Of a stretch of 64,000 nt of DNA, positions 31,052 through 45,952 are shown piece after piece. The stretch covers positions 441,001 to 505,000 of the forward strand of contig CAJHZI010000495.1 of the NCBI GenBank assembly GCA_905160935.1. The letters run 5' to 3'. A model generated the notes under the pieces. It did no database searches and was not told the DNA's origin. It worked only from the letters and a program-made list of their open reading frames with translations. The DNA is from Enchytraeus crypticus (lineage: Eukaryota; Annelida; Clitellata; Enchytraeida; Enchytraeidae). How positions within the stretch are numbered: the stretch's first letter is position 1; the number at the start of each line of letters is the position of its first letter. The translations under genes were made by a program, and so were the position numbers.

Positions 31052-34000
31052 CTACATGAGGCTTTCGTTTAGGGCCTTACTTCTCCTCAGTACATTTCTT
31101 TTGCTGAATGGTGTGGATAAATTTATCTGTATTGATGTGTGCTGTGGGGACGTCCCTGACATCATCCCTGGACGAGGAAACCAACGGTAAACCTTTATCA
31201 TTATTATTATTATTATTATTTGAGATTTACCGATGGTATGATATGATGTAGGACTGAGAGGATTTGAGACAGACTATTTGTATCCCGACCCTAGTTAAAC
31301 TGGGATTCATGGGAGGATGATGATAATGATTATTATTATTATTATTATAGCAGAGCATAAGTGTGTAGATGTAAATAGCTAATTACAAACCAGCCTGCAC
31401 GAATGCGGCACAAGGCATAGTGTCACCAGAGTACGCTAGCTTCCACCCGCTGCTGTGAGTCATCGACACAGAGTGAGGCCACTGTCGGTGCAGGGCCCTC
31501 ACTACCTGTATCTACGCGCATCAATCAATCAATCAATCATTCAATCACTCAATCAATCAGTTAGCCAATCAATCACTCAATCAATCACTCAATCATTCAA
31601 TCTATATACAATCACAACCAATCAATCAATCTCAATCATTCAATCAATAAATATTCTCTTTTAAAATTTCTATTTCTATTATTTCAAACTTTATCAACTG
31701 TTATATCTTTTCCTTGCATTGCATGATAATTCCATTTGCCTAGTTATTTTTTAGTTGGAATGACTGAAGAGTGGTCAACTAAATTGGCTACTTGTGACCT
31801 CTTTGACAGCCTTGTTAGTGTATATCACTGTATATTTTGAGTGTATTGAAATAAACATAGTTCTCTTGTTTTATGCAGACCATAATTCTGCAGCCTATAT
31901 CACTATATTTTCATCGAAAAATTATTGCTTCGAATTTGAAATAAATATATTTAGTTGAAATTACAAATATCAATAGCACAAATTAATGAAAATATCAAGT
32001 GTAGAAACTGGAATTAGTGGCTCATACCTCCTTCAAATGAAGAAGAGAAAGAACTTGTTCGTAGCTTGTAGACTGCTCACGGTTTTCAGAATATAACCTA
32101 TCAAGAGGAATAACCCTGAAAAAAAGTAAACGATGGGCGTGAATAGATTATTTAATAACACAGTGAAATGACGAGAGAAATACAAAATTGTAATGTTGGT
32201 TCAGTGTATAAAATAGATCCACAGCTTAGCCATAGCTTCAGTGATCTAGTCTTTCTGTCCCTTTTCTGTCTCCTGAAAGTTGCTCTTGTTCTACTATTTC
32301 TACTTTCCGTATCACTTCCCACCATAGATTTTATCATCTTACTCAACTGTTTTGATCAACGGAACAGCACCTTTTGTGATCTCTTTTCTGCCCCTTTAGC
32401 ACATGATTTAAAAAAATCATTTTGGTAAATGGATTTGTGGTGACATGTATTTGGTCGACGTCCCTGACATCATCATGTATGAAAGAATGAACGTTAAACC
32501 TCTATTATTTTCATAACAGACAAATGTTCTACTATTATTTTTATATAAATATAAAAATAAAGGTACATTTAGTTTACAGCAGCAAGTGCCTGGTCACTAG
32601 TTTTATACGAGCTCGACTGACCAGTTCAGCAAAAAATTGTCAAAAACTCCAAGCCGCCTATAGGCTTTTAGAATCGCACAAAATTCTTTTTCAAATCATA
32701 AATCTTTTAAAATCATACAAATTTAAATCTTTAAATCTTTTAAAATCATACAAAACAGAAAAGGTACAAAAGCAACAACACTATTAGATATGCCATCGTC
32801 CATGACAACACCAAGCACTGACCTAGTGATATGTAGCATGGGCACTAGGTCACAGTGTATGGAGGTGTACCAGGCCCGTACATTTCCTGGAGCTAGAACA
32901 GTGAGGGGAGTGAACTGAGCCCCTGAGGACTTCAAATACTGCCAGCGCTCCAGTGCCAAACCTACCAACCCCTGAAATATCAATCAATCAATATATGAAT
33001 CTGCTAGTCAATCAGTCAATCAATCAATATATTAATCTATTAATAGAAGTCATAGAAGGTAGAATCGAAGGGAAAAGAGGCAGAGGCAAGCCGAAATTAG
33101 ATATGTTAGATGATTTAAAGACCCACGCATATGTGAAAATGAAGAGAAAAGCAGAAGACAGAGAAGAGTGGAGGTAGGTCCATAGTATATAACATACCAT
33201 GGAACTGCCAGTAAGCAGTTCTACTAAAAGAGAGATATTAATCAAATATCCAATACTAGACGTGTCTTTTGCAAAATTGTCAAATCTCGGATATTCACAG
33301 GACTTAAAGCTTAGCTATTAACTAAACTGCCTATCTAATAGTTAAACATGTCATATTAAAAGTAATAGATATAATTGCTTGCTACCATCCTAAATAATCA
33401 CTACATGGCCTTTAAGAAATAATAATAAGAAACATTTTACTACGGTTACTATTACGCAGGTTGTTAGGTTACCAAGTGATGGTCGGCATGAAGATGTGAG
33501 ATGTAGACCGCTCGTAGCCTTGACAACATGGATGACGTCTTGTTGCCATAGAAACGATGCAGCTGACCATAGGTGTTTTCACCACAGTCTAGTAAGATGC
33601 TGTCTTCAGCACTTCAATCAATCAATCATTCATTCAATTTCAATCATTCATTCAATTTCAATCAATCAATCATTCCATGGTTTCTTTTATATGTCGAATA
33701 ATGACATTTTTCAGAATTTGCTGAAAGAGGTAATAGAGGAAGAATGACGGGAATAGGGTTAGAGACAGATCACGGCAAGGGATGCTGGATGATTTGATAA
33801 CAAGATAGGCTGATTGAGATGAAAAGAAAAGCTGAGGAGAGAATTCGTTGGAGGAGTTATATGGCATGGACCTGTCCTTAGTAAGTAGATTGAGAGAGAT
33901 AAGAGATGGAGAGAGAGAGAGAGAGAGAGAGAGAATGGGTGAGAGATAGTGCAAGAGAGAGAGAGAGTGAGAGAGAGAGTTATTGGGTAAATCTCTCTCT

Positions 34001-37000
34001 CTCAGTAGATTTACTGAGGAGCTTTTCTCCATAGTCCCTGGAATCCAGGAAATGTCTTCTGCTAGTTACTAATTTCTAGCAATTAATTAATCATGAATCA
34101 TTCATTCTATCGATCAGTTCTATATAGTTCGGACGATTAGAAGCCAATCCAGCACAACGCTAATATTCAGAACATGGGACAAAACATGTTTCCTACGTTA
34201 AGTTCACAATAGGGATAATAGAATTAAATATACAAGAACATGCAGTATACACATTAATGTCAGTCAGTTTATTGTCTCAATGACACAATCAGTGCATATT
34301 ACTGGAGCCAGTGGCGACGTCGGTGTGATACTCGACCGCGGATCAGTATGTGTGAGGTTCAAATCCTGGGATCGCCCGTCACTGACATCGTTTTCGAGTG
34401 AGGAAAAATGACGTTAACCTTAGCTTTACCAGCTGTTACATTACTCACTCAGCTTACATGTCGACCTATTCACCAAGATTTCATCAGTCGACATAACTTC
34501 TGAAAAGCTTCCAATGCAGTCTTCAATATCTGCATTAGTCAGGTCCAACAACAGCTGTCGCTAGAACAATTGTTAACATGATGAGAGAAATAAGAAAGCA
34601 GGTCTGACACAACCTCGTGTTGATCCAGATAGCACTGACGTTTCTCACTTTGTTAGGCATGGTAGATCCCGTGCCTAGGAACAGGATCTCAGGATACTGC
34701 CCTAAACTATCATCTACAATTGACCAATTATATTAACAATCAATCAGTCTATCAATTAATCAATTTATCAATCAATCAGTAAATCAATCAAAAGTTATGC
34801 ATAGTACACTAACTTACTCTCAAAGAGCTTTGAAGAGTTCAAACGAAAATATAATTATTGAAGAATAGTTTAGCAATTTGCATTTATTTTATTTACACAA
34901 ATTTTAAACTGGTCTACATTTTAAAATATTAAAGACTACGAAAGATTTCCAGAAAATATCGATGTAAAAACTCAGGATGTCATATAAATAGCAGCACGGT
35001 AATTCACAAAGTTGAGATAATCAAAAAGTCTAGCAAAATCACCCATATCTCCTTATTATACGAAAAGTCAACATGATAACTAGTAACAATTAATAGAGAT
35101 AAGGTATACCTATGATTGGTGGAAGAGAAGAGAGTTGTTATGAGGTAGACCTGTGATTGGTGGAAGAGAAAAGAGTTGTTATAAGGTAGACTTGTGATTA
35201 GTGGAAGAGAAGAGAATTGTTATAAGTAGACTTGTGATTGATGGAAGAGAAGAGAGTTGTTATAAGGTAGACCTGTGATTGGTGGAAGAGAATTGTTATA
35301 AGGTAGACCTGTGATTGGTGGAAGAGAAGAGAGCTGTTATAAGGTAGACCTGTGATTGGTGGAAGAGAAGAGAATTGTTATAAGGTAGACCTGTGATTGG
35401 TGGAAGAGAAGAGAGTTGTTATAAGGTAGACCTGCGATTGGTGGAAGAGAAGAGAATTGTTATAAGTAGACTTGTGATTGATGGAAGAGAAGAGAGTTGT
35501 TATAAGGTAGACCTGTGATTGGTGGAAGAGAATTGTTATAAGGTAGACCTGTGATTGGTGGAAGAGAAGAGAGCTGTTATAAGGTAGACCTGTGATTGGT
35601 GGAAGAGAAGAGAATTGTTATAAGGTAGACCTGTGATTGGTGGAAGAGAAGAGAGTTGTTATAAGGTAGACCTGTGATTGGTGGAAGAGAAGGGAGATGT
35701 TATAAAATAGACCTGTAATTGGTGGAAGAGAAGAAATCTGTTGTTTGAGAGAATCCAGAGCTGCAGTACACGTTTCATTGCCCAGCACTTCTGCCACACT
35801 AGCAGAGTTATCTATCCGCAGACATTTCTCTCTGTGCAACAACAAGTAGGTCAACATACTTTGTAACATCAGCAACAGCAAAAACAACATCAATTAACGC
35901 GCTAAAGTTGTCAGTGACAACATCGAGCAATATCGTAAGGTACCATAGCTAAGCCAACGAACTAAAATGCGAAACAAGTCAATAAAAGGTGAAAATCAAA
36001 TATCCAAAAAACAAATCCAATAAGTTACACAAATTATTTATTTGTAAATCTGTAAATTTCTGTCTTTCCAGTGCTCTTCTAAATGGTTATAACAAGACAA
36101 ACAGCTCTCACACTCTCTATGAATAAAACATTATTCATTTAGTTACCTAATGAAGTTTAATTTAGTTACGCACCTTTTTCTATTTACTAAATTAACTATT
36201 TACACATCATCTGAGAAGTAATGATGTTGGTCAGTAACTTCCTTCAAATTATTCTGCACAGTGTATTCACCAGTGGTGTTATAATAAAAAATAGAAGGTT
36301 GAGAGCATTTAGGACTCATTTCAAAGGGACTTTTACCACATTGCATTTTTTACATGTTTATAAAACGATAGCTGGTTGTTGATCAGTCAATCCTCAGGAA
36401 TTCTAACATAGCGTACCATCAACAGTGCAGTGTCATACCTAAGGGGCCACATCATTTCTCTAAACTGTATGTCAGCCAGTTACCCCAAAAATCATTTCAA
36501 TCAGTTAGCAGAAATTTCTAGCTAGTACCGTAAGTTTTGATTTACTTATTTGTGTAATCATGAGACATTTTATGTTGGTATGCAGTTGACTCATATATCG
36601 TATCTGATATAAGATTTCAAAACATATCAGGTTTGGAAGCAACTAGGGAGTAATTAGATGATAGGAGTTGATTAATCTTCCCTAACCATTTTGATCACTG
36701 GACCGGCTTTCGTTTAGGACCTTACTTCTCCTTAGCACATTTCTTTTGCAGATTGGTCTGGGTGAATTGATCTGTAGCGGTGTGTGCTGTGGGGACGTCC
36801 CTGACAGCATCCTTGGTTGAGGAAACGGACGTTAGTTTCCTATTATTATTAACGTAAAACCAGAGACTACTGAGAAGTTTACAGCTTCACCTGCTAAACA
36901 CGTGGCTGATCTTAGCTCGTAAAACATAACTGAGGTTGGTTTCACCGTATGTTATCTTTACCCCACATTCATCACCATCTCGACTAATCTGCTTATCATC

Positions 37001-39987
37001 TGCCTTATGGGGCAGTGACTGCTCGTTGAGTCTCTGGGCTGGCAGGAGAGGATAGATATCATCATGAATGAGATTGAGTTTGGCTTGTATCTCGTACACT
37101 GAGAGAAGAGAGAGTGGGGAACAAGATTCATTGACGATCAGATGTTCCACGTCATCTCCAAACCTACGCAGATGTGAAAACAGTAACTATTTGATAATAG
37201 CCTGTTTGATAATAGCCTGCAAAGCAGACAGAATGGGTCGTACGAGTTTTCTGCCTCAATACTGTTATTGCTATTCATTATTGTTATTGTTATTATTATT
37301 ATTAATATTACTAATTTTATTATTATCATCAGAAGTTCAATTATTTTAAATTATTTAATTCAGATATTTAACCCGCCAACGACAGCAAGGGCATTCAGTT
37401 GGTGCGCGTCTAGGCTCCAGAAATTGCCACAAAAACTTAAACGAATGGATAAACTCAGAAAGTTTAATCGTATCAGGACCCTGGTTAAACTGGGATTTAA
37501 AGGACAATGATAGATGATGACGATGTTCAACCAGCGTCAGAAAGGGCATACTGATTCGCGGTCAAGCATCTTACCGATGTCGCCACTGGCTCCAGCCAGT
37601 GGCGATATCGGTAATGTAGCCAGTGATGATGTCTATACACAGCACAGTACAGACCTCTTCATCCAGTGTAGATACTTGGACTGATCGCAGATGTGCTGTG
37701 GAGTCAAGTGAATGACTAGACAGGGAGAAAGGGGCCTGGCAGCTGCTGACTGATATCTGCTTAGCTGTGGACTGGACACCAGAGAGTCCATATAGTCTTC
37801 AGTAGGGCATTCCACCACTACAACATAAGAGAGAGAGTTCATATAGTCTTCAGTAGGGCATTCCACCACTACAACATAAGAGAGAGAGTTCATATAGTCT
37901 TCAGTAGGGCATTCCACCACTACAACAGAGCAATCTATGTTTATCAATAATTCATACTCTAACCTCCTTTCCATTGATTACTTATTTTGCACTAGAGATT
38001 AGATTTGCACCCTTTTGGGACCTCTTTCTCGTTGCCTTGACTTTGGTTCCATAGTGCTCGCAGTTGTCATTGACGACAGTAGCACTCTAATTGTAGTTGC
38101 TCGACCTAATAATTATCTTTGTTGATATTTTTTCATTTTCAAACATAATTGTTCCTGCACATTGCATACTGTGTAGCAGACACTAAACTTCTTCAACTAG
38201 ATTCTGACTTCAATTTTTTGTATATTGTAACAACTTCTTCCCAAGATATAGGCTACATAAGGTTTGGATAAGGCCTAGACATTGTGAAGGGACTAACTTG
38301 TTGATCTTAGGAGAGCTCTTATGGAGCGAGAAAGCAGACTTTGAGTAGGAATATGTACCTTGAACCTGCCAGTTGGCAGTGCACTGAAGAGAGGAAGAGA
38401 GAGTAACGAACAGCACAGGGTGTTACAATCGTCCATGACAACAGGGAGAACACTCAAATGGACTAGTTTTACGATGAAATGCTTAATTGTACTGACCAAT
38501 GAATGGATTATTTGGTACGGCTGACTCCAGCACATCATCTGGTTCAACCTTTGACAAAAACAATAACAACAACAACATAAATAACTCTCAATCAACCGTT
38601 AAACATTTGAAATAAAAAATTATTCATATCAATAGTACATCTGACACTTTTGCAATAACAGAACATTAACATGTTTTGTGTATTGGCTTCTGAAATTTTC
38701 AGAATCGAAGGTCAAAATCTCAAGGGGTGGGTTAGGAGATGAGAAGATAACGCAGCCAAGCAGGTCAGTGCCGTTATTATTCATGACTGACGTTGGACTA
38801 CTACTTAACGGGTCACTCACATTTCTCGTACACAGAAATCACATAAATCAATCAACACATTGTCACAACACTTAAACTGTCACAGTACTTATACTGTTAC
38901 AACACTTATACTGTCACAAAACTTATACTGCCGCCATACTTATATTGTCACAACACTTATACTGTCACAATTCCTTTACCTGTTTTCCACAAGGCAATGT
39001 CACAGTCTTTCCCTCCTTCAGCTCACCCATCAAAGGTCCTCTGAAATACAATACAATAGTGTATTGAGCTAGATTAAATGAAACTAGGTATGGGAAATAT
39101 ATGCATACTTTAATTAAACAATATAATAAAGATATAGAACAAATAGACACTAAATATAACCTAGCACAGAGTGATATCTATGATCTTGCCCAGGACCGGT
39201 ATCAGTGGAGACAGAAGGTAAAAGAGGCTGCTCTGGCGTTCACAAAGTGACGTTATGCAGAGAAAAGAAGAAGATTAAATGTCGCAGCCAGAATTCAATA
39301 CAGGTTAACATGGGTTATAAGAAACACTTAGGTTCATGTTGATCTACAAGGGCCACAACCACCATTAGTCCATTGGCAATGTAGTCAGTCCTACTATGAT
39401 CCGTTCAGTTCGCTTGACTGATTTGTCACTAAACACCGATCCAGTTTCTAACTTCAGAGCAGATTACAGTTATTTTAACTGCTACGGCAGCAATATTAGC
39501 AATCTAACTTTTGATTAAAAAGGTTAAATGCACCATTTAACATCGCAGTCTTTTGCAAAATTCCCCGCAATATTCCTACAATAATTGCCATTGATACTCC
39601 ATCAATGAGAGGATAGAGAGTTTTACAGAGGGTTTATTGCGAGTCAAAATATTGCCTGCTTGTTGATTATGAAAAGAGTGGCCCCAGCGTTAAAACAGTA
39701 CGTAACTGCTGCTATTATATGACAACAACTAGAAATCTGGTGTCGCCAATGACAACATCGAGCAGAAACTGTTCAAAATATTGTGCGCATCCAATATGTA
39801 ACTACTGTATGCGTGCAGATATATCAAAATATGCCAGCAGAAATTTAACTTATTAAGTATAAACTACTTTGACCAACCCCATAGTAACAATGAGCAATTC
39901 ATGACAACATCGAGTTAAATTGCTCGAGATGTTCCTTACATTTTCTTTATATGCAGCTGACTAACTAATACTGGTTTACGATTACAT

Positions 39988-40036
<49 letters not shown>

Positions 40037-43000
40037 CTTTAACCCCAGTTTAACTAGGGTCGGGATACGAATGGACCTTCTCCACTCCTCTTTCTCACAT
40101 ACCATATCATCAGTCAATTCCTTATAATATCTTTCATTTGTTTTAGAAAATTTTGTGGTAATTTCAGGAGTCTAGGTGCTCACCAACTGAATGCCCTTTC
40201 TGACGTTGTTTTATGATTACATTTCAAATAAAATACAAGAGCTAAACTAATAAACACTTACGCAGGCACTCCGTGATCCACACACTTCTCCAGTGAGATG
40301 GCTCTCGGCTTAGCGTGAGGCTACACAGTGTTATACAGTACACAAAGTATACAAATTTACACTCACTATTTACTAGAAATACAAAAGAACAACAGATTTA
40401 GAATTACACGAGTAAGAAAAAGTAAGAAGGTATAAAAGAAAAAGTAAGTAGGTATAAAAATACAAATACGTAAAAATAAATAATTGTAAATAAATAATAT
40501 TAATAATAATTTAAACGAATGGAAAAGTCTCAAATAGAGGATTGGCTGGTGATATGATGTAGGACAGAGAGGATTTGAGACAGTCTATTAGTGTCCCGAC
40601 CCTAGTTAAACTGGGATTCAAGGGAAAACGATGATGATGATGAATAGTAAATAAATAATAAATAATAATAAATAAATAATATAATATTATATTAATATAA
40701 TATTATACTATATAATAGATTATACTATATAACGAAAAAAAAAGTAAAGTAACCACGCATTATAGTGAATAATCAACTATGTTGATATCTATCACTTTTA
40801 AAACCACATGTTTAATCCGTTAGGCAATTTAGACTATTTTCCGTATAACCAGTCCAGTGAATGTCCGAGATTTTACTCTCAGATCAGCGCGGCCGGGATT
40901 CGAACCCACGAGGATTCAAATCACCTCAGGATTTGTCATTTAAACTTCATGACGTTACCCCTACACTATTTAGACATTCTAAATACATTGGAAATACATA
41001 GGAATAGCAAGGAAATGTGCACAGAAAAATTATCTACTAGAATTTATAACACATGACAACAATTGTTTGAAGATTCAATTAAAATTTCACTTGAGCATAG
41101 CACTGTTAACAACAGCAATAGTTTTGAAGGACAAAATGTTCAAATGCAGCATTAAGAAATAATTCTTAATGCTGCATTTGAACATTTTGTCCATTAAAAC
41201 TATTGCAATTGTCAACTGCAGAGGTCTTATTGCGGATATTATCTACCCCTTCGCCATACTATTGAGTTTACTAATTCGACTCTAGTTCTGTTAAAAGAGT
41301 AATAATTGCTAACGAAATAACTCCACCATAAAGATAATATAATTGAGAAGTTCTATATGGAGTTCTATATTCAAAACTTGCCTAGCTCACAGACTCAACT
41401 TAGATTACACTTAGTGTTAGCTGAAGCATTCTATCACAATGAGACAGGCAGCTTGCTCAAGACTGTAACCAAATCATCATTTCAGAAAAAGCCATACTGG
41501 GGATAGGACTGAAGAATAGAGATAGCACCACAATAGTGGCTTTAGAAAAATTAGTTTAATGTCGGTATGCTGTTTCGATAGAGTGTCTGTGATGAGGCAA
41601 ATACTGGACTTGAATCCAGCACCCACTACTCGGCTGTCAGACAACTTGATACAGATTCAATCTGTAATTCTGTAAGTGGATTTAATGCATAATTCATCAG
41701 AAAGGTAAGAAATAAGAGAGGCAACAGATCTGACCATACAATGAAATAGAACAACGTACAGTGCAGATGTAAGCCACCGCCATATTTCTATCACCACCAC
41801 TGTGAACATCGCATTCCTCCAGCCTCTGCTTCTTCTCTGAAAGTATAAAATTCAGCATTTTCAGCATATTCTAGATAGGACGCCTTGCGTCCTCTTTAGA
41901 TGGCCTAGTTTTATTCTATTTCCTATGCACATTTTTGCACTTACTGGACTTATTGCACTTATTACTTAGATTTTGATGTTTATTTTGCTATTCCTTTTTT
42001 TACATGTCCATTGATGTTACTACTCAGTGAAATTAGGTGAAGAATATAATATATTTCTCTTCTCACATTCAACCTGATATCAGATTCACTAATACTAATA
42101 TTCACCAAAATAGTTATCAAAAATGTAATAAAATTTACTACTTCATCTAAGTATAGTAATGCAATAAATTAATATGCTATTATGAATCATATGCTATTGC
42201 ATTAATCCTGTCACAGAATATTGAGAGGTTCACTAAAACAACCAGAATTAAGATAATGAGGTTAATTATGATAGAGCTCATCAAGATCTGCGTTGGCCTG
42301 ACTCTAACAAGCCTGTGGTCTTTAGATGGTTTCCACAAAACCATCAAGACAGACGCAGGAACAAACACTAAAATCTGCAATAGGATGCTGCCAGATAGTC
42401 AGGTATCGATACAAATGTTTTGCTGATGGGTTTTTACGTTTTTTTATTTTTAGTTCCTCAGTTACACTGTTTCTATGCATATGATATATTCTGTATGTTT
42501 GAATTAGACAAATAATAGATGATGATGATGAACACGGTTCACCCACCAGTGGGTTCATCACAGTCGCTATCTGCAACAGCAGCTTCCTCCTCCAGTAGCC
42601 CAGGGTAGGAGGGAGGGGGCGCTACTGGAGCAGCACTGCTCAGAGGAGACGAGGATGAGTAGAATGGAGCATACTCCACAGTCATAGCTGTGTCCATGTG
42701 AGTCATCTCAGACACCTCATGCTTCTCTATAATCAATCAATCAATCAATAATCAATTAATTTACTTGTGCTTCTCTATAATCAATCAATCAACCAATCAA
42801 TTGACTCATGCTTCTCTATAATCAATCAATCAATCAATCAAACAATCAAGTTATTCAGGCGTCTTTGATCAACCAATCAATTACGTCTTAGATTAGTCAA
42901 TCAATTGATACAGTCATGATTCTCCAATCAATCATTAGTTGCATCACCAAATCATTCAACTAATAAACAAATCAATGAAAATATTTAATATATATGAATA

Positions 43001-45885
43001 TAAGAAATACACTGACATATCAGTTAGCAAATTTATATTAAATAAATTTTAAAATCATAAAGTATAAACACATCACTTCTGAACAGAACAGAAGAGTAGT
43101 ACCTCAGCAGTGAGTCAATAGGTATGCGCTTCAAATCCAGGTCCACACTAGCCTCGAAACAAGAGCTTAAAGACCACAGTAAAGGCATTCCAAGCAAGCA
43201 CACCAATATAAACTGCTATCATAAGCACAGGAGAGCTAATGTAACATAACATAATAGCACACTGATCAGGAAGCACAGATATTTGTTTAAAACACATTTC
43301 ATTTTCCTCTCCATGGTTATTAGTAATCGTTGCCTTTTTATGGTGCAAAGTTAGTTGCAAAATAATAGCAGCTTGTCATTCGAAATCCCTGTTCAAGGCA
43401 TACATCTAGTGAATAATATTGCGCAGTATTGACTGATTAATTAATACAATAATTGATCGATTGATTGATACTTACGTATCTTCAGTGAATGCAATTGAGC
43501 AAATGATCTAGCTGATGTAACCAACGAATCCTGCAGAAGAAAATACAGAAATTCTGTAAGTCATTGAATATGAAATGCAACAAGTATACATGTAGATAGA
43601 AATACAATGTATTCAGTCTTAAAAATCAGATAATTTAATTTCATTTCAGGCTGTTAAAGATTTATTTCAGCCAGTAAGTTGGGAATAATATAAATGCAAT
43701 ATAAATGCAATACCAGACTGGTCAGATTAAGTTAGTTAAAAGTGACAAAATATTAATCGTCAGATTTTCCAAAATGCAAACAATTACACTTTATGCTACA
43801 CAATATGTGCACAGCAAATAAGATCAGAAACACATTATATTAAGTCAAGTTTTAAGTTATCTCTATGCATTTCCTACACATATATATTTACCATTGATTT
43901 CATAACAAAAATTGAACTTTGAACTAATTTTTTGCGATGAACTAAATGACAAAAATTGAAGGTATTTAACATTCATCCGAATATGATGAATGTGGAATAA
44001 GATTCTCTGATATTTTCCAAACAACAGCAAATAGAATTAAGGGGCAATTGTCAGGCGCTTGAATAGCTTAGATGGAATTAGTAAAGTGATCAACATATTC
44101 TATTCAGATTGTGAAAAAAGCTTAGACATTAATCTGCATAAAGAACTGATCTACATACACACAATGGTGGCCCATGCATCTGTATGTCTTCTACTCCAGA
44201 ACTCTCCGCCGTTAGACAGAAACCTACAAGAGTTGAGAGAAAATATTTATATATAACGAGGATTAAACGCTCAGTGAATGATCAATTTTACACTCTGCTA
44301 GAATTAACAAATTAACACATATTTTATGCAGGAATTTTATCCTAGTAATATTTAAACAAGTTCGTATAAATGGACTTAAAAAACTGCGCATGGAACTGGT
44401 TTCAAGGCCTTATATTTAAACTTAAAGGCCTTCAATTTAAAGAACACAAAATACAATTAAATGAGAATAGGAATACAGATTATAATTTAAAGCTGTAAAG
44501 TTTTAGAGTAAAAGATTACTTAAACCTAATTGAAATTTTACATCACTTATCTAAATCTTCCAGTAAATATTTTATTTATCATAGTACACTGACCCATGAG
44601 GCCACCAATATTGGTCCAACTAGCGTGGGTGATGAAGATCTGCTCAACTCTTGAAAGCTTCATTCTACGCGCAAGCATACATGAAGACATACACGCAGAC
44701 ATAAGCGCAGGCATACATGAAGACATACACGCAGACATAAAAGCAGGCATACATGAATACATACATGCAGACATAAGCGCAGGCATACATGGAGACATAC
44801 ACGCAGACATACATGCAGACTTACGCGCAGGCATACATGAAGACATACACGTATAGATCTATGAGATTAGAAGAAACAATTTAGACAGAGATCTAAGAGA
44901 TTTCCACAAACATTTTCAAAGCGCAATTAAGCGTTTATCACAGCACAAGTAAAATTATAATAAATATCCCAAGGTTTTTGACAGAAATACTGTACTGTAG
45001 TATTGCTAGTACAATTATTTCAAATCTAAAATACATCACATGAAAAATTAGATAATAAAGATTTGCCATACTTCTACTGCTGGTGTATATCTTACCATAT
45101 CATTACCAATAACACTTATTACCAATAACACTACAGTCCTCTCAACCAGATGTCGGTAGTGGAAAAACGGCAATGTCAGTAAGATAACGGACTGCAGATC
45201 AGCATTGTGGGGTTCAAATTCTGGTTTGCCTCTCACTGGTATCATTAATGAGAAATTAAACTGATGTTAACTTAAGCTTTCTGAAGCCTTTAATGAATAC
45301 ACCAGATTTTTACAGTGCTCATTGAAGTGAATTTAAAGTGCAGGCTGTCTTTTAGAAGGTTTATCATTTATTATTTGTTTATATTATTAAATTATTTATT
45401 TATTTATATTGTTACATTATTATTTATATTATTATACTATCTATTTATATTCATAACATACCAATATTACCACTAAAAGTATGTATATGTTTACAGCAGT
45501 GCAGAGAAATCTAGGTAAAATTTATTTTTATTGTAGGGCTTCAGAGAGCTGCAATGATCCAAAACTTTAAATCAAATACTTATGCAAATTACTTGTACAT
45601 ACTTGTGTTCTGCAGCTATGCGTTGTGTTCCTTCGCCACAGTTAAACAGATACCTAAAATAGAAACATTGTTAGACATGACTATTACTAATATATAATGA
45701 AGAAATAAAAGTTTTCTAGTACAATATTTCTTAAAAGTAAAGAGAACCACGTAAGAACAAAATATCATCTTAGTAGATAAATATTAAATAAATTCAATTT
45801 TATTTAACATTTTTAGTTTAGTATATAAGTACAGATCACATTGGCTAAACTTATTATAATTTATATGAAAAAGTGTCATCTGGAA

Positions 45886-45952
<67 letters not shown>

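Noticed and set aside
34440..34562. Exon-like minus-strand segment [20 protein letters not shown]
   Set aside because: It looked like the ELAC2 'LLLDCGEG' exon and has a good-looking acceptor. In the phase left by exon 14 it hits a stop, however, and the true [13 protein letters not shown] exon is at 33611–33473.
35095..35713. CRISPR array
   Set aside because: The units are contiguous and nearly identical without unique spacers, and the sequence is eukaryotic. It is a minisatellite.
38629..38820. Minus-strand open segment between ELAC2 exons 9 and 10
   Set aside because: Exons 9 and 10 join in phase without it, it has no clear splice borders, and it has no counterpart in ELAC2 proteins.
44547..44856. 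Met/Cys-rich repeat ORFs on both strands
   Set aside because: They are open frames created by the ~35 bp array before ELAC2 exon 3. Only the last 71 bp, 44664–44594, are coding.
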